Positions 25,666 through 43,600 of a stretch of DNA of 64,000 nucleotides are shown one piece after another; the stretch's first letter is position 1; every line of letters begins with the position of its first letter. Source of the DNA: Dermatophagoides farinae (lineage: Eukaryota; Arthropoda; Arachnida; Sarcoptiformes; Pyroglyphidae). The stretch lies in assembly GCF_024713945.1 (NCBI RefSeq), contig NC_134683.1:4589501-4653500 (forward strand), in the 5' to 3' direction. The translations under genes and the position numbers were made by a program. Under the pieces are notes generated by a model. The model made no database searches and was not told the origin of the DNA. It was given only the letters and a program-made list of their open reading frames with translations.

Positions 25666-27576
25666 TCAGTGATGACGATAATTACAGGCATCATTTAATT
25701 GTTGAGGCATCGAATCACAAAATATTTGCAATCGTCTATGAATATTATTCAATAATGATGGCGCCCAATAATATGCACGACGATCAATAATATGTTCGGA
25801 ATCATTTATACAATTATCACCACCAAACTCACAAACACGATAATGATGTAGGTAAGCAATTTTTGGATCAATATTCAATGTATGTTTACCATATGTGAAT
25901 TCCCATACAAAATGATTGCCCATTTCTACAACATTTTCCGGTAAAACAATACATTTAGAACGTTGTTTATGAATATTCAGATTAATTTTACGCCATGTTT
26001 TTGTCAATGTTATTAATTTATGATGAAGATTATCATTATTGATTGATTTGCCAATTTGTTGTTGTTGTTGATTATCATCTGGATATTGTAAATAAAAGAA
26101 ACCATTCCGAAATGAAAATGCACCAATTTTATTTGGATAAAATTGTTCAACATCATGAAGTAAATCAATTAAATTCTGATGATTATTTGGCATGATAAAT
26201 TCATCCAAATCGATAAACATTACATAACGAAAACGGTTATAACGTGCACGATAAAGACAATCATTTAATGCAGCAAATATACCTTCAGTACGTATTTCGG
26301 TTTGTGATTTTATAGGCAATTGCCATTGAAAAATATTCAATAAATCTGGTTCATAATGTTGATATAATTGAAGCAAATGGTTGACTTGTGATGAAATTGT
26401 GTGATTGAAAAAATAAAATCTTTTCACGCCAAGCAATCGATTAAGCTCTATAAATTCCATTAGATTTATAGTTTTATTATAATAATAATGCAATGGTTTT
26501 ACGCATATGGCCATCATCATTTTGTTTTCATCATCAAATCTTTTGCCATCATCATTATCATCATCCGGTTGATTAATTTGTTGTTGTAATCCATGTATTG
26601 GCAATCGATTTGAAGGCACAATTGTTTTCAATATTTGAACATTTCGTTTCAATAATCGATGAAATTCTTCACCATCATCACCGTCAACATGCCATTGTTT
26701 TGATATGGCCATAATTGATAAATGATAATTTGTTTTCATTTTACCGTGATCATTTTGAATAATCACCGTTTTTGGTAATGGACAATAAATAAAGAATGCA
26801 CTGAATTGTAGATTCCAATGTTCACGTATTGGTTTCATTTTACCATGACGAAACCAACTTGAAGTTGTTGACTGTTTTTCACTATCTTCTTCGATGGTGG
26901 TGGTGGTGGAATAAAATGAACAAATTATTTTCTCTTTACTTGTCAATTGTGTAACAGCAATTATTCTTACAAAATAATCTTGATTGTCATTATGATGATG
27001 ATTTGAATCAAAAAAATTTAAATTTAAATTTGATCGATTATATGAATCAATATATGCTGAAAATACATAGAATTTATCACCAGATGAACATACCGGTTGC
27101 CAATAATCGATCCATTCATCGGTGGTTTTTTGTTGATGACCAAAACAGCGAAAATTATTGGAGCTAAAAATATTATCATCATACGTGTAGCTTGTATTGA
27201 TATTTGATAAAAATGTTTCCAATGAAAAATGTGATTCAGCCAATTTTGCAGCAGAAAATAGACCATCACCATTATTACCACTATAGATGGTTATATTGTA
27301 TGAATCAAATTGATCCATCGTTGTTGTTGTCGATGTTGATGTTGTTGATAACAACATTTGTGTGAGCAATATCATTGTTATAGAAAAACAAATGACCATT
27401 ATGAATAATACGATGTAGATTGAAATATTTGATAATCGTTTATGATTGGTGATAATCATTTGATGATGATGATGATGATGGCCAAATATTGCACCACGTA
27501 TTGCACCATATCGACCATATAATTGATCATTGATGGTGGCAACCGTGGCCAATGATAAAATATTCGATATTTTCAT
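25666..27576 (-). CDS. GT92 (DUF23) family glycosyltransferase, type II membrane protein
   Basis: An intronless 636-aa frame. A short cytosolic tail with a His run is followed by one hydrophobic segment (about residues 51-74) and a luminal domain, the layout of Golgi glycosyltransferases. The C-terminal half carries GT92-like features: CVKPLHYYYN and ELNRLLGVKRFYFFNH, then the metal-binding acidic motif FIDLDEFIMP, then FRNGFFYLQYPDD. Characterised GT92 members (GALT-1 in nematodes) add beta-1,4-galactose to core fucose of N-glycans; assuming the same acceptor here is inference. The middle contains Asn/His and Asp-rich insertions typical of this genome. The gene is divergent from the multiplexin gene 1.6 kb away. 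Confidence 0.82.
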   Translation of the reverse strand: MKISNILSLATVATINDQLYGRYGAIRGAIFGHHHHHHQMIITNHKRLSNISIYIVLFIMVICFSITMILLTQMLLSTTSTSTTTTMDQFDSYNITIYSGNNGDGLFSAAKLAESHFSLETFLSNINTSYTYDDNIFSSNNFRCFGHQQKTTDEWIDYWQPVCSSGDKFYVFSAYIDSYNRSNLNLNFFDSNHHHNDNQDYFVRIIAVTQLTSKEKIICSFYSTTTTIEEDSEKQSTTSSWFRHGKMKPIREHWNLQFSAFFIYCPLPKTVIIQNDHGKMKTNYHLSIMAISKQWHVDGDDGEEFHRLLKRNVQILKTIVPSNRLPIHGLQQQINQPDDDNDDGKRFDDENKMMMAICVKPLHYYYNKTINLMEFIELNRLLGVKRFYFFNHTISSQVNHLLQLYQHYEPDLLNIFQWQLPIKSQTEIRTEGIFAALNDCLYRARYNRFRYVMFIDLDEFIMPNNHQNLIDLLHDVEQFYPNKIGAFSFRNGFFYLQYPDDNQQQQQIGKSINNDNLHHKLITLTKTWRKINLNIHKQRSKCIVLPENVVEMGNHFVWEFTYGKHTLNIDPKIAYLHHYRVCEFGGDNCINDSEHIIDRRAYYWAPSLLNNIHRRLQIFCDSMPQQLNDACNYRHH

Positions 27577-29218
27577 CGATAATCAAAAGAATCTTCTTGG
27601 GCGTATATCATCGTAGGCCAATAAAAAAATAATAAGCTCATTATTTGTGCTTGAAAAGTGGCAATTTTTTTTCTTTATCCGAGTTTAAGTTTCATTTCGG
27701 TTATTTTTTTTTTATTTCTTCGTTTCAATTTTGTTGTTGTTGTTGTTGTTGTTGTCGGTCAATCAATTTTTCAACACCAAAGAAACCGAAACACAAATAC
27801 GGCACATGTGTTCCAGCATAATGCAGTATTTTTATTATTTAGACACCCAAAAAAAAAATATCGTCGTATATATAACACATTATGGAATGTGTGATGGATC
27901 GAAGAATTTTAACCACTGGCGTCATACCAATCGCACATGTGCATGATATATTGAAGAAGGAAAAAAGAACTTGAAGAATTTGACGAATTTTGGAATCATT
28001 TTTTGTGAAAATGGATATTCAACAACGCCATCTATTGGAATGAATGATGTGAATGTGTTACTATGTTTTGATTCAATATTGAGAATCAATCAACAACTAG
28101 ACGAATCATGAATTTGAATTGATTCTAATGATGATGATGATGCGGATGCTGAACGTTTGAGAAAAAAGATCGAAAATCAATCAATCAATCAATTCGAATG
28201 ATGTATCAATATAGTAGAATATTGTTTTTTTGGTTTGCAAAACCGTCCAGGGAATAATGTGTTTATTTATTCACCCGACAACGGCGGTTATGATTATATT
28301 CAATCAACAAATAATAAATAACGAAGAAGAAGAAAAAAATGAACCATTTCATCTTCATCACCACCACCACCACCATCTTCAATTCAATTATTGATTTTTG
28401 TTGAAATTGAACACACCAGAATTTTATTTTTCTTTCTTTAAAAAAAATCGAATTCAATTCATCATTATTATTTATTATTATTCAACAACAACGAGACAAA
28501 ACGAAAACGAAACCAGAATATATTCGTAACTTTTGAAGAAGAATTATTCTCTTTGAAAAGATAATTGAAAAAAATCAAATCGAATGAAAAAAAACATTCG
28601 AATCGAATGTTTATTCATGCACGCATGCGTTCTTCTCCTACATTAACTCCAATCATCATCATCATCAACCTATTTATATCCGCCCAAAATGATCATCGAT
28701 TCGAATGTGGCCGGTTCTTTGTCGTCTTGAGATTGTTGAATACATTCCGATTCTTTTTGTCGATCTTTTTGATATTCTTCTTTTGCCCGTTTATATACAA
28801 AAAATAGATAGAAGTTTCGTTTTTTCTGGTATGTTTGTGTGTGTGTGTGTGTGTATTTAATATTTGTAATTTCTTTTCTTTCTCAAATTATAAACAAAAG
28901 TTTTTTCCCATTTTCTTTTGGATTCTAGATTTGGTTGTTTTAGTATCCACAGCCGCCGCCACCACCACCATCATCATTATCAAAGTTTCACTCTTGTCAA
29001 GCTGCTGTTTTTTTTGTGTGCAATTTTTTCCCATCAATTCCCTCATTCGATTCCAATCTGTCGATCGCTTTATACACCACACACTTGTGCATTTGGATTA
29101 TTGTTTCGATTGTCCGAATTATTTTTTTTCTGAAAAGTTTTTTTTCTTGATCAAAATCTGTGTGTGTGTGTGTTTCATTGATCAAAAATCACCATCACCA
29201 TTTTTTCATTGTTTTTCA
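27577..29218. other. Divergent promoter region between the GT92 and multiplexin genes
   Basis: This 1.6 kb lies between two 5' ends. It contains a run of TTG repeats (about 27732-27755), a copy of the recurrent motif CGCCATCTATTGG at about 28026-28038, a GT microsatellite (about 28836-28853) and poly-T stretches. Long open frames here (for example plus 28835-29383) are low-complexity extensions of the true start at 29219. Confidence 0.5.
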
Positions 29219-33730
<4,512 letters not shown>

Positions 33731-35547
33731 ATTGAATCAACTTTCTCTCTCTCTCTTGTGGCAATCGTTTTTGATACTTATTGCTTTTTTCTATCCTATC
33801 ATATCATCATTATATACACAATCGCTGTCCATTAGTTAGAATATCATTTTTTTCATATATCGAATCAACCGACTATTTACAATGGCCAATGAGATTGGCA
33901 CAGTAGAATTTATAATTTTCAAATGAAAGTTTTTGGCAATTTATTCATTATTTTGTTTTATTTGACACATTTTTTCCTGCCAATTATACTAATAATATAG
34001 GGGATAAATGATTTTCGAAATTGGTTGTTTTTAGTTATTTTTCTCAAGACAACACCATGGTTTAAATGTGAATTGGAATTTTGTTTTGATAATAGATGCT
34101 GTCATCTTTTAACATAAAAATAACTACGATAAAGATGAAATTGTGTAAAAACATTATCGGAATTTTCGCTACAAGTCAATATTTTTTTTTCTTTTCAATA
34201 TAGTAACGTTCGCAAAACGGTTGAGAGAAAAAAAACTTTACTGTCAACGGCACAAAGGTTAAACAACAAGTATGGGTCCTTTATGTAGTGGTTGCCGCAT
34301 ATACTATATATTTAATTTGATTTAGATTTTGATAATGAAATAAATAAAAAAAATTCATTGGTGCGTGTTTTGTTTTTTTTTTTAATTATTGTTGTTGCAA
34401 AAGTTTGTTAAAAAAAAAGACAATTAGACACATTGATTGATGATTGATAATGATGATAATGAAAAATAAAATTTACAGAAAAAAAAGATTATACAACAAA
34501 AAATGGCATGAATGACGATGAAATTATATTATAAATTGATGATTGATCAAAATAATAAAAATAAAGTAATAAAGTACAAATGTTTATCCAAATTTGTAAT
34601 TTTTTTTCTGTTTTCTTTCTTGTTTTCATGAAATGATAATATTATAGAGAAAAAAAGAATCAAACATCAAATCACAGGTAATTAAAGATAAAAATAAATC
34701 CTGAATCCTAATTATGAAATGAAATGAAATGAAAATGATCATCATCATTTTTTTTTGTGTATAAAGTTTGAAGGAAAAAAAATTCATTCAATAATCGATT
34801 ATATCATCCATATTCAACCATGCTGATGATTATTTATTACGTCTTTTTCGAAATCTATACCGGAAACGAGCAAATAATCGTCGATTGGTAATGTTGGCCT
34901 TTTCGCGAAAAGAAATTTGTTGAATGTTGTGTATGTGTGTGTGTGTGTGTGTGTGCATGTGGATAAAAGAGAAAAAGATGAAGATTTTTGTTGTTGTTGA
35001 TCCCGAATATGGTTTTTGTTTGGAAAAAAGAATAGGGATAAGAAAAAAAATGAAAAAGAATAATTCTTGAATATTTTATTTGTTTGATTCGATAGAATTG
35101 GGTTTATATAGCGAAAGAGAGTAGAAGCAAAGAATATTATATAATTGGAATGCGCAAAGAGATGCAGTAGTAGGTAAAGACTAGAGAATTTGATTCGATT
35201 TTGGTTTGTTTTGTTTTGTATTCGATATAAGATATAGTGAGGAAAATAATAATAAAGATGATGAGGATGATGATGATGATGATAAGTATAAAGCGGCTAA
35301 TGATGTGAATTTGAATTATTTTTAGTTAATTTTCATCATTCATTATTGACGATGATTGTATGAATATGTCATTTATATAAACATGCAATTAATTAAAGAT
35401 GATAATAATGTGATTGGCAATGATTGATTGATTTATGATTTTTGTTGACAATTAATTAAATAATTATATATTGCTGCATTATTGTGATTGTTTGGTTAGA
35501 TTAAATTGATTAGTTTGAGCTATTTTTTCATTGATTGATTCATTCAT
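33731..35547. other. Convergent non-coding 1.8 kb between multiplexin and neurabin
   Basis: Both genes point into this stretch, so it contains two 3' UTRs. AATAAA-type hexamers occur on the plus strand near 34338-34347. A GT microsatellite lies at about 34933-34956 and GATGAT repeats near 35255-35285. No other gene is seen. Confidence 0.5.
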
Positions 35548-38500
35548 TCATTTGAAAGCATTACGAAAATGAATCTTTCCATGATTATCTCCTGCTCTTA
35601 CTTTGTGTTGTTCTTTTTTATCTTTATCCAATAGTTGTCGAAATTCTTTAATTTTTTTCTTCAATAATTGACGATCACCGCTGTTTATTATTCCTAATGC
35701 CTAAAAAAACACAAAAAAAAAGAAAAAATTAATAGAAAATAGTCATTATCCATTATTAATCAATTTTTCAAACCTTAAGTTGAGCACTATCCAATTGTAT
35801 AAATCGAGCACCAGTAATATTTTCATCTTGAAAACGCTTTCCATATGAACCAAGATGAATTTGTTCAAGAAATTCAACAACATCCAATACACTCCAATCG
35901 GTAACCGATAGGCTATTTGGAAATGTATTCATACATGGAAGGGAATTCTGTTGATGACAAGATGATAGGGTATTTGTTGCCGATGTATTCGCTGTTGATG
36001 ATTCATTTGAATAAATATTAGATGAGTGATGGCTCATATCATCAACAAATGAATAATTACCACCACCACCACCACTACCACTATAGGTAGCCATTGAGAT
36101 CAAATCATCATTATCAAATGTAATTGAATTTGGTGATATTAGAGAACCGGATGATGAGGAAATTGTTGATGTTTGTAGATGCTGATCAACAACCATAGAA
36201 CGTATTGGTGATGATTGGGAAGTTGTTGTTGTTGTTGTTGTTGCTTGTGGTGACATCATATGACGAACATTCGATGCATCAAGTGGTGTTAATGCCTCAT
36301 ATATTAATAATGGTGATTCAATATATTGTTGATGCTGAAATGTTTGATTGTCGGAAATATTGGAATTTCGTTGACCACATCTGGAAGCAGCAGCAACATT
36401 GATTGTCATTGTTGGTGATGAATTTAAATTGGCATTTTTAGCAGCAATAGCTGCCACTGCCTGTTGACATATCATTTTAGCCTGTGAACGTGATGGTGAT
36501 GATGATGATGATGATGAGAGATTAGAACATTTTTCATCAATTATCGATGATTTTGGTGTTGATGATATTGTTTGATTAAATTCTGTTTGAGCAATCATTG
36601 ATGATTCCTTATTATTGTTATTATTATCGGAAAAAGATTCAGAATAAACATCATTATTACTTGATGTTCTTGATAATGATGAATTCTTTTTAATTATATT
36701 CGATGATGGTGGCTGCCGATTAGCCAAACTACCACGACTAACAAGCTCAGCTTTTTGTTTTGAATATGAAATATCCAAAAGTGATATGTTTTCACTTTGA
36801 CTAATAGCCTCTTTAAATGATCGATCTGTTTTCGATGAATGATCATCGGTAATAGCACCACTGTTACAACTACTTCTACTACTACTACTACTATTTTCAT
36901 CATTTTCAACATCGATTGATTCCTGTTTATTTGATTTGAATTTTTCACCAATTTGTTGTTCCAAACGTGTAATACGTTCCTGTAATGAATCAATCATCAA
37001 TGTTGATTGTTGTTTTTCATCATCAAACATTTTTCGAAATGATTGATCCTTTTGCAATAGGTCCTGTTCACGTTGTTGTAAATCTTTGACTAGTTTTTTC
37101 AATTTTAAATATTTCTTTTCCAATAAACTATATTGTTGTTTAAATTCATTGAAAAGTGTATTCTTTTGATCCAATTCTTTTTGCAATGTAATAATTTGAG
37201 CTTCTTTTTCTTTGGATATTACCATTTCATCTTCTAATTGTTTTTGTAGATCATAGATTTTTGAATCAGATTTTTGTTTCACTTTGCATATTTCATCGGT
37301 TAATGATGAATATTTTAATTGCCATTCAATAATATTACGCTTTAGAATATCAATATCACGTAATGATTGCAGATGTTGTTGTTGTATATATGATACATTC
37401 ATTTGATCATTATTCATTTGAGATGTTGATTTATTTCCTGGAATCGTTGGTTGGGATTGTGGCTGTTGTAGATCAGCAAATAATTGTTGTTGTTGTTGTT
37501 GCTGCTGCTGTTGTTGTTGTTGTTGTTGTTGTAACATTTCAAATTGTTGATCATCTTGTTGTTGTTCATGTTCATTAAGTAAATTATTCTGATCGACCAT
37601 TTCGGTATTTGTAGACATTTCATCATTATTTTCCATCATCTGATACATCATTGTTGAATCTGATCCAATAGAACGTTGTTGCTGTTGATTCATCAACATC
37701 ATTTGTTGTTGTTGTTGTTGCTGCTGTTCCGATTGAATGGAACGCGAAATAAGTTGAGCAATTTCACTATTGGCTGGATCACGTTCACGTCCAATTACGA
37801 AACGTACTAGACCCGATGTTGATCGTAATACTGATGCTGCATAGGATTGTGTAACACCGACTAATGATTTGCCATCCACTTCAATAATTTGATCATTTGG
37901 TTGTATACTAAACAGATAGAAAATGAATTTCAGTTAAATCACGACAAAAAACTCAATGAAATGAGCAAATACCGTCCATCACGATGTACAGGTCCACCTT
38001 CGGTAATTGTTTTAACAAATATACCAAGTTTTTCGATACCAGCATCAGCTCCAACTCCCATCCTATCATTGAGAATTATAAAAGAAAATCAGGATTAGCT
38101 AAGATTTGAAAAAAAATTGGAGAGAAAAAAACGAACCCAATTATACTGAAACCAAGTCCTTCATCGCCTTTGACAATTTCAACGGCAAATGTATCCATCT
38201 TTTCAATACGTTTCTCTAATTCATATTCAGCCGATGCCACAACCGGATCAAATTCTTCATTACGACGATCATATTCTTGTGCCGAATATGTCATAAACAC
38301 CTTTATTGGTTCTGAACTGAAACGAACTTTACTATTACGTTTACGTTGTTGGTGTTGTTGTGGCATTATTATGTTGCCTGTCTCCAGATCATATTGATCA
38401 GATTGTTGTTGTTGTTGTGGATCATCAAGAAATCCATTTTCTTCTTCATCATCTTCTTCTTCTGGTGGTATACCCGGTGCTTCCATATAGATTTCCCCAT

Positions 38501-40655
38501 CTTTACGTCGATGAAATGGTATATTATCGATGAATATCAATTCGCTTTCCTCTTCTTCTTTTTCATCACCACAATTATCATCAATAATTTTGTCATCACT
38601 ATCAATGGTTGCTAGATGGTTTTTTTTGATCAATTTAATTGAATCATCGAATACCGTATTCTTTGATTCTTCATCTTCATCATTTTTCAGCATTTGTTCT
38701 TTTAATAGACGTTGTGCATCTTCATCGGTGACAACACCAACATTATTTAGACATTCATCAATATTTACATCATCTGGAATGCCTGATATATCACAACTAT
38801 TGAGATCAACATTGGATAATTTATCCAACGGATCGGTAATTTGTTCAACAATTTTATCAAGTAATTGATCTTGTGAACAACTCACCATCGACGATGATGA
38901 TGATGTAGATTTATTCAATGGCAATAATTGTTGTTGTTGAATAATCAATGATGATGATTCCGAATCAGAAACCGGTGAATTTTCTTTGGTAGATGCATTA
39001 CTATTGCTACGAACAATGACCGATTGTAATACTTTGGTTTCATCATCGTTTGAAACATTATCATTTCGTTGAAATAAATTTCTAACATGTGATACTTTAA
39101 CATTGGGTGATGATACTTCTTCATTCGATTCATTTGTTCGTTGTTGTTGTTGCGTGGACGGCGTTTCATCTGTTGCCGCCGCCGCCGTTGTGTTCAACGA
39201 TGATGGAGATGATGATTTCGATCTAATTGAATCAAATGAATTGAATTTCGTCAATAATTTTGATTCACCGCCATTATTTTCATTATGACCATTCATTGTA
39301 ATTGTTGTTTTTTGTGATGAAATAATCGAATCAGATGATTGTAAACGTTCAAATACAGCACGTGCATTATTAAATCTTGATACACGACTTTCTGAACGTT
39401 GTAATAATGTTGGTAATGTTTTTTTCACCACACCATTTATAGTTGAAACTGGTGGCGGTGGTGGCGAACGTACATTTGATTTCAGTATCATCATATCCGC
39501 CGATTGACGTATGGTTTTTGGCAATAATTCCGGTTTCGTTTTATGTTCTCTGTTAAATCCATTTGTTGTTGTCACCGGTGTCGTTGCTGTTGTCCCATTA
39601 TGTTTCAAATGACAATAATTATCGAAACTTATTTTTCTTTTATCCAAACTATTCGTATTATTCGTAGTATTTACAATTATAGCCGTCTTTTTAGGTTGTG
39701 TTGTTACTGTTGTTGTTGTTGTTGTTGTTGTTGTCGCCGTCGTTGAATGATTTGATCCATTAGTTAAATGTTTACCCGTATCGATTATTGTTTTATGATT
39801 ATGATGATGATGATCATTATTGTTATTGTTATTATCATTGAGCATACGATTTTTAATCGATTTTATATTATTATTAAGTATTTGGCCATTTGTTTTGATT
39901 GATTGTTGTTGTTGCTGTTGATCATCATTTCCTTTATGATCTAAATTCGATAAATTAGGCATACTATCTCTTTTCATTGATATTGTAGTCGTTGTCGTTG
40001 TCGTCGTCGTCGCAGATGTTGCTGTTGTTGTTACGGCTGCTGTTGCCGCTGCCGGTGAATTAACCGAAATTAAACTGTTTGATTTTTGTGTTAATAATGA
40101 TGATGACGATCTTTGTTGTTGATGATGATGGTGTTTACCATTCAATAATGATGTTGATGTCGATATTGATGATGATAGATTTGTTTCCGATGTTGGTGGT
40201 GATAATGATTGAAATAGATTGGCTATTTGACTTACTTTTGTACCAAGTTTACGACCACCAACACCACTAGACGCTGTAGCTGATGATGATGGTACTGAAT
40301 GGCTTCGATTAAATATTTTACCACCATTATTATTTGATGATGATCCGTTTATATGATGATGATGATCACCATGAATAACATTTTTGGTAGATGATTCAAA
40401 TGTTAATTTCAATGAATTGAGCTTACCACCACCAATTGTCGATGACGATGATGATGTTGAAGAAGACATGGCAACAACACTCTCAATGGCACAAGTTTGG
40501 CTATTATTATTATTGCCAATATTGTTGATTGTCGATTGTTGATTATTATTATTGTTATTGTTATTATTTGCCGCTCTATTTATCGAATCCTTCCAATAAC
40601 CGGTTGTTGTTCGCGATCGACTAGCTGCCAATATTTCGGCTCGAACATTGGCCAT
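35548..40655 (-). CDS. Neurabin: PP1- and F-actin-binding scaffold with PDZ, coiled coil and SAM domains
   Basis: A cortical/synaptic scaffold that docks protein phosphatase 1 and actin. Exons: 40655-38137, 38062-37973, 37907-35774, 35700-35548, about 1631 aa. The N-terminal half is a Ser/Thr/Asn/His-rich region carrying the conserved patch [19 protein letters not shown]. The PP1-docking RVxF motif is KVRF, followed by [19 protein letters not shown] and the pre-PDZ segment [17 protein letters not shown]. The PDZ core spans three exons ([38 protein letters not shown]). A heptad coiled coil follows. The C-terminal SAM domain ([20 protein letters not shown] ... [13 protein letters not shown]) identifies neurabin rather than mammalian spinophilin, which lacks SAM. 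All introns are 65-75 bp and frames agree. Homopolymeric Ser, Thr, Gln and Asn runs are numerous. Untranslated first exons may lie far upstream. Confidence 0.93.
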
Positions 40656-43600
40656 AATAATTATTATTACTATTACTATTCGGTTACGAAAAAGCGGATC
40701 AGATTTATTTTCTTTCTTTCATCAGATTTCTTTTGTGTATTTACGAATTTTTTCTTTTTTTTTACTTGCCCGACGATTTTGATGATGAATAATAATAAAC
40801 ATATTATTAATGAATGAACTCCAAGTATCGAAAAAAAACCAAAAAAAATTCTATGATGAGAACCATTGTTATAATGTGAACAGATGTTTTCGTTTGATTC
40901 GTTTGCTTGTTGTTTGGTCGTGGTTGATTGATCGATTGATTGATTGATTGATTGATTTTTCAGATATGGTGATGTATGGTTGAATCACGAATATCGAACC
41001 AGGTGAAAATTGAATCTTTGTATGTAAATTCAAATACAATGATGATAACATTCACACACGTGCGTGTACACAAAACAAAAAATTCATAAAACACAAAAAT
41101 CTATATTCACTGATGATGATGGGTTACATATTTAATCAAAAAGTTTTTGTTGTTGTTGTTGTTGTCAATTTGCCACTGGACATTTTTATTTGCTGCCATC
41201 ATCATCATCATCAATGGTGATGATGATAGTTCAACACACATGTCAATGGACACACTGTAAAAAAAAAAACAAAAAAAAAAAAAATGATTAAAATAATTTT
41301 TTTTCAAACAAAAAAAAAACACTACCATCATTATAATCATCATTCATCAGATAAGATTATGGAAAAAAATAACAATTAAGTTGAAGTTTAAAGTGTCTTT
41401 CTCAGGTCAGAACGGGTGCCAGAAAAAGAAAATCCTGGCTATTATTATCTTCATTTATCTGCAAAAAAAAAAAAGATAACGACGATATTTATACGACGAC
41501 TATACATAGATAATGGACACACACACACACAAATTGTTTTGTTTGTCTGTTTTGTTTGTTGATTTGAATTTGAATTTGAATGAAAACAGAAAGCAGAGAA
41601 ATTGAAATCTATTTCACACACACACACACACACACATTTCATGATTTTTGGGTCAATCAATCGATTTTTTTTTCTGGAACAAATCTATAATTTTATAATG
41701 ATGATGATCAATACTAATTAGTAAACAACAACAACAAAAACCCGTGACAAATACAAACACACACACACACACACACGGTGATGTGAAATGTGACTAAATA
41801 AAAAAAAAATTGAAACTATATATCAACACAAAAGTGAGATGTGTGTGTGTGTGTGTTTTCATTGTGGAAAACAAACAAAAAAACATTTTTATGCATATCG
41901 TTACCATTTTTTTTTTTTTTTTGGATTATAGAGATTGAATGAATGATGATGATGATGACAACCATACAAAACAAACACACATGCAGTGAGTGTGATTATG
42001 ATCAACAATAACAAACAATCAGTCAAAAAGATGAAAGAAAAAAAAATCAAATGAAAACAAAACTTGCAACCACCAACAAACAACATGATAATAATCATAA
42101 AAAAATGATTTCTTTTTTTTATATATATACAAAAAAACATTGACATTATAATAATGGTAATGAATGATAATGATGATGATGATGAGACAAAAAAAATGGC
42201 ATTTTTTTACATTAAAAAAAAAATTAAGAAACAACATATGTAACCAATTGATCAATCAATCGATCAATGATCCATGATATAAAAAAAACCGGATGGTTAT
42301 AACAGCAAAAAAAATATATACTGACCAAAGATGAGTTTTTTTTTGGAACAAAGTTGAGATTTTGATTGATTGATGTGCAAATTCTAAATTTAGAACAATT
42401 GTTACAATTATTGAATTGAATTATGGATGAAAATTCTTTTAGTTGTCTGTAAAAATGATTAATTGGATGATTTGACCAAATTTGACAAATAATCAAAAGA
42501 ATGGGTTTTCTTTTGGTATTAATAACGGTGGAATATAACACCACGACGTATAAAACCGATATAATTATGAATGGCCATTTTGGTTGGTGTTGTATTAGTA
42601 TGTATGTATTCACAGTGATGACCAAGTTGACCAAAAAAGAAAGAATGAAAAAAAAACAGGAAATTAATCTAGTTAAAGACGAATACTAAAAGAAGAAAAA
42701 ACTAGTCAGTCAACCGTCCATTCATTCAACAACCAGCAGCAGCGGCAACAACATCATTTTAAATAAAAAAAAAGATAAAAAAAGTAAAAAAAGGTCGAAG
42801 AACCAGTGAATGCTCAATATGATTGACTGAATGATGGTTGTATTAGATATATACAAAACACACACACACAGAGAGAGAGAGAGATTGGACATTTGATCAA
42901 ATGTTGGGCTCATTTTTCGTCGGTTGTTGTTTTTCTGGTAGGTAATAAGGAAAAAAAATGAAATACAAGTTATATGATGATGATGAGGATGATGTGATGG
43001 CCACCTTGTAGGCCACCAACATTACACACACACACACAGCTCTATGTTTAAACATTGAAACATCATCCAAGATGATGATGATGATCAATTGGACATTTGT
43101 AGATCACCAAAAGAAAAAAAAATTGTAATCTCTCGATGATGAATATATAATTAATTTGAAATTCATTTGAAAAATAGAGAGGAATGAAACAATCGATACT
43201 TGGACAGTTTTTTTTCGATTGTTCGAATGTCATGACATTCGAATGATGATGATGATGATGATAAGATCTGTATCATGTTTAATAATGAAAACAACAACAA
43301 CAACAATGATTTAGTGATTAGTGGTCATTTTTAAAAATAAATCAACAACAACAACAACAACAAAAACATCAGAAGAAAAACGTGACACTGGTTGAATAAT
43401 AATAAAATAAAATGAAATTTTTTTTCTTTGCTCGGATAAAATGAATTATCTGATTATTCTAAAAGATTATATCATCATCATCATCAAGGGAAACAAAACA
43501 ACAGCAAAATTGTTGATGTGTATGTGTGTGTGTGTGTGTGTCTTGAAGGTAATTTTTTCGTTGTTGTTTTTTTTTGAATTTCAACAAAAATGTGAAACAA

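Noticed and set aside
28835-29218. Upstream extension of the multiplexin start
   Set aside because: The extension is low-complexity (GT repeat, Phe-rich), whereas the Met at 29219 starts a good signal peptide directly.
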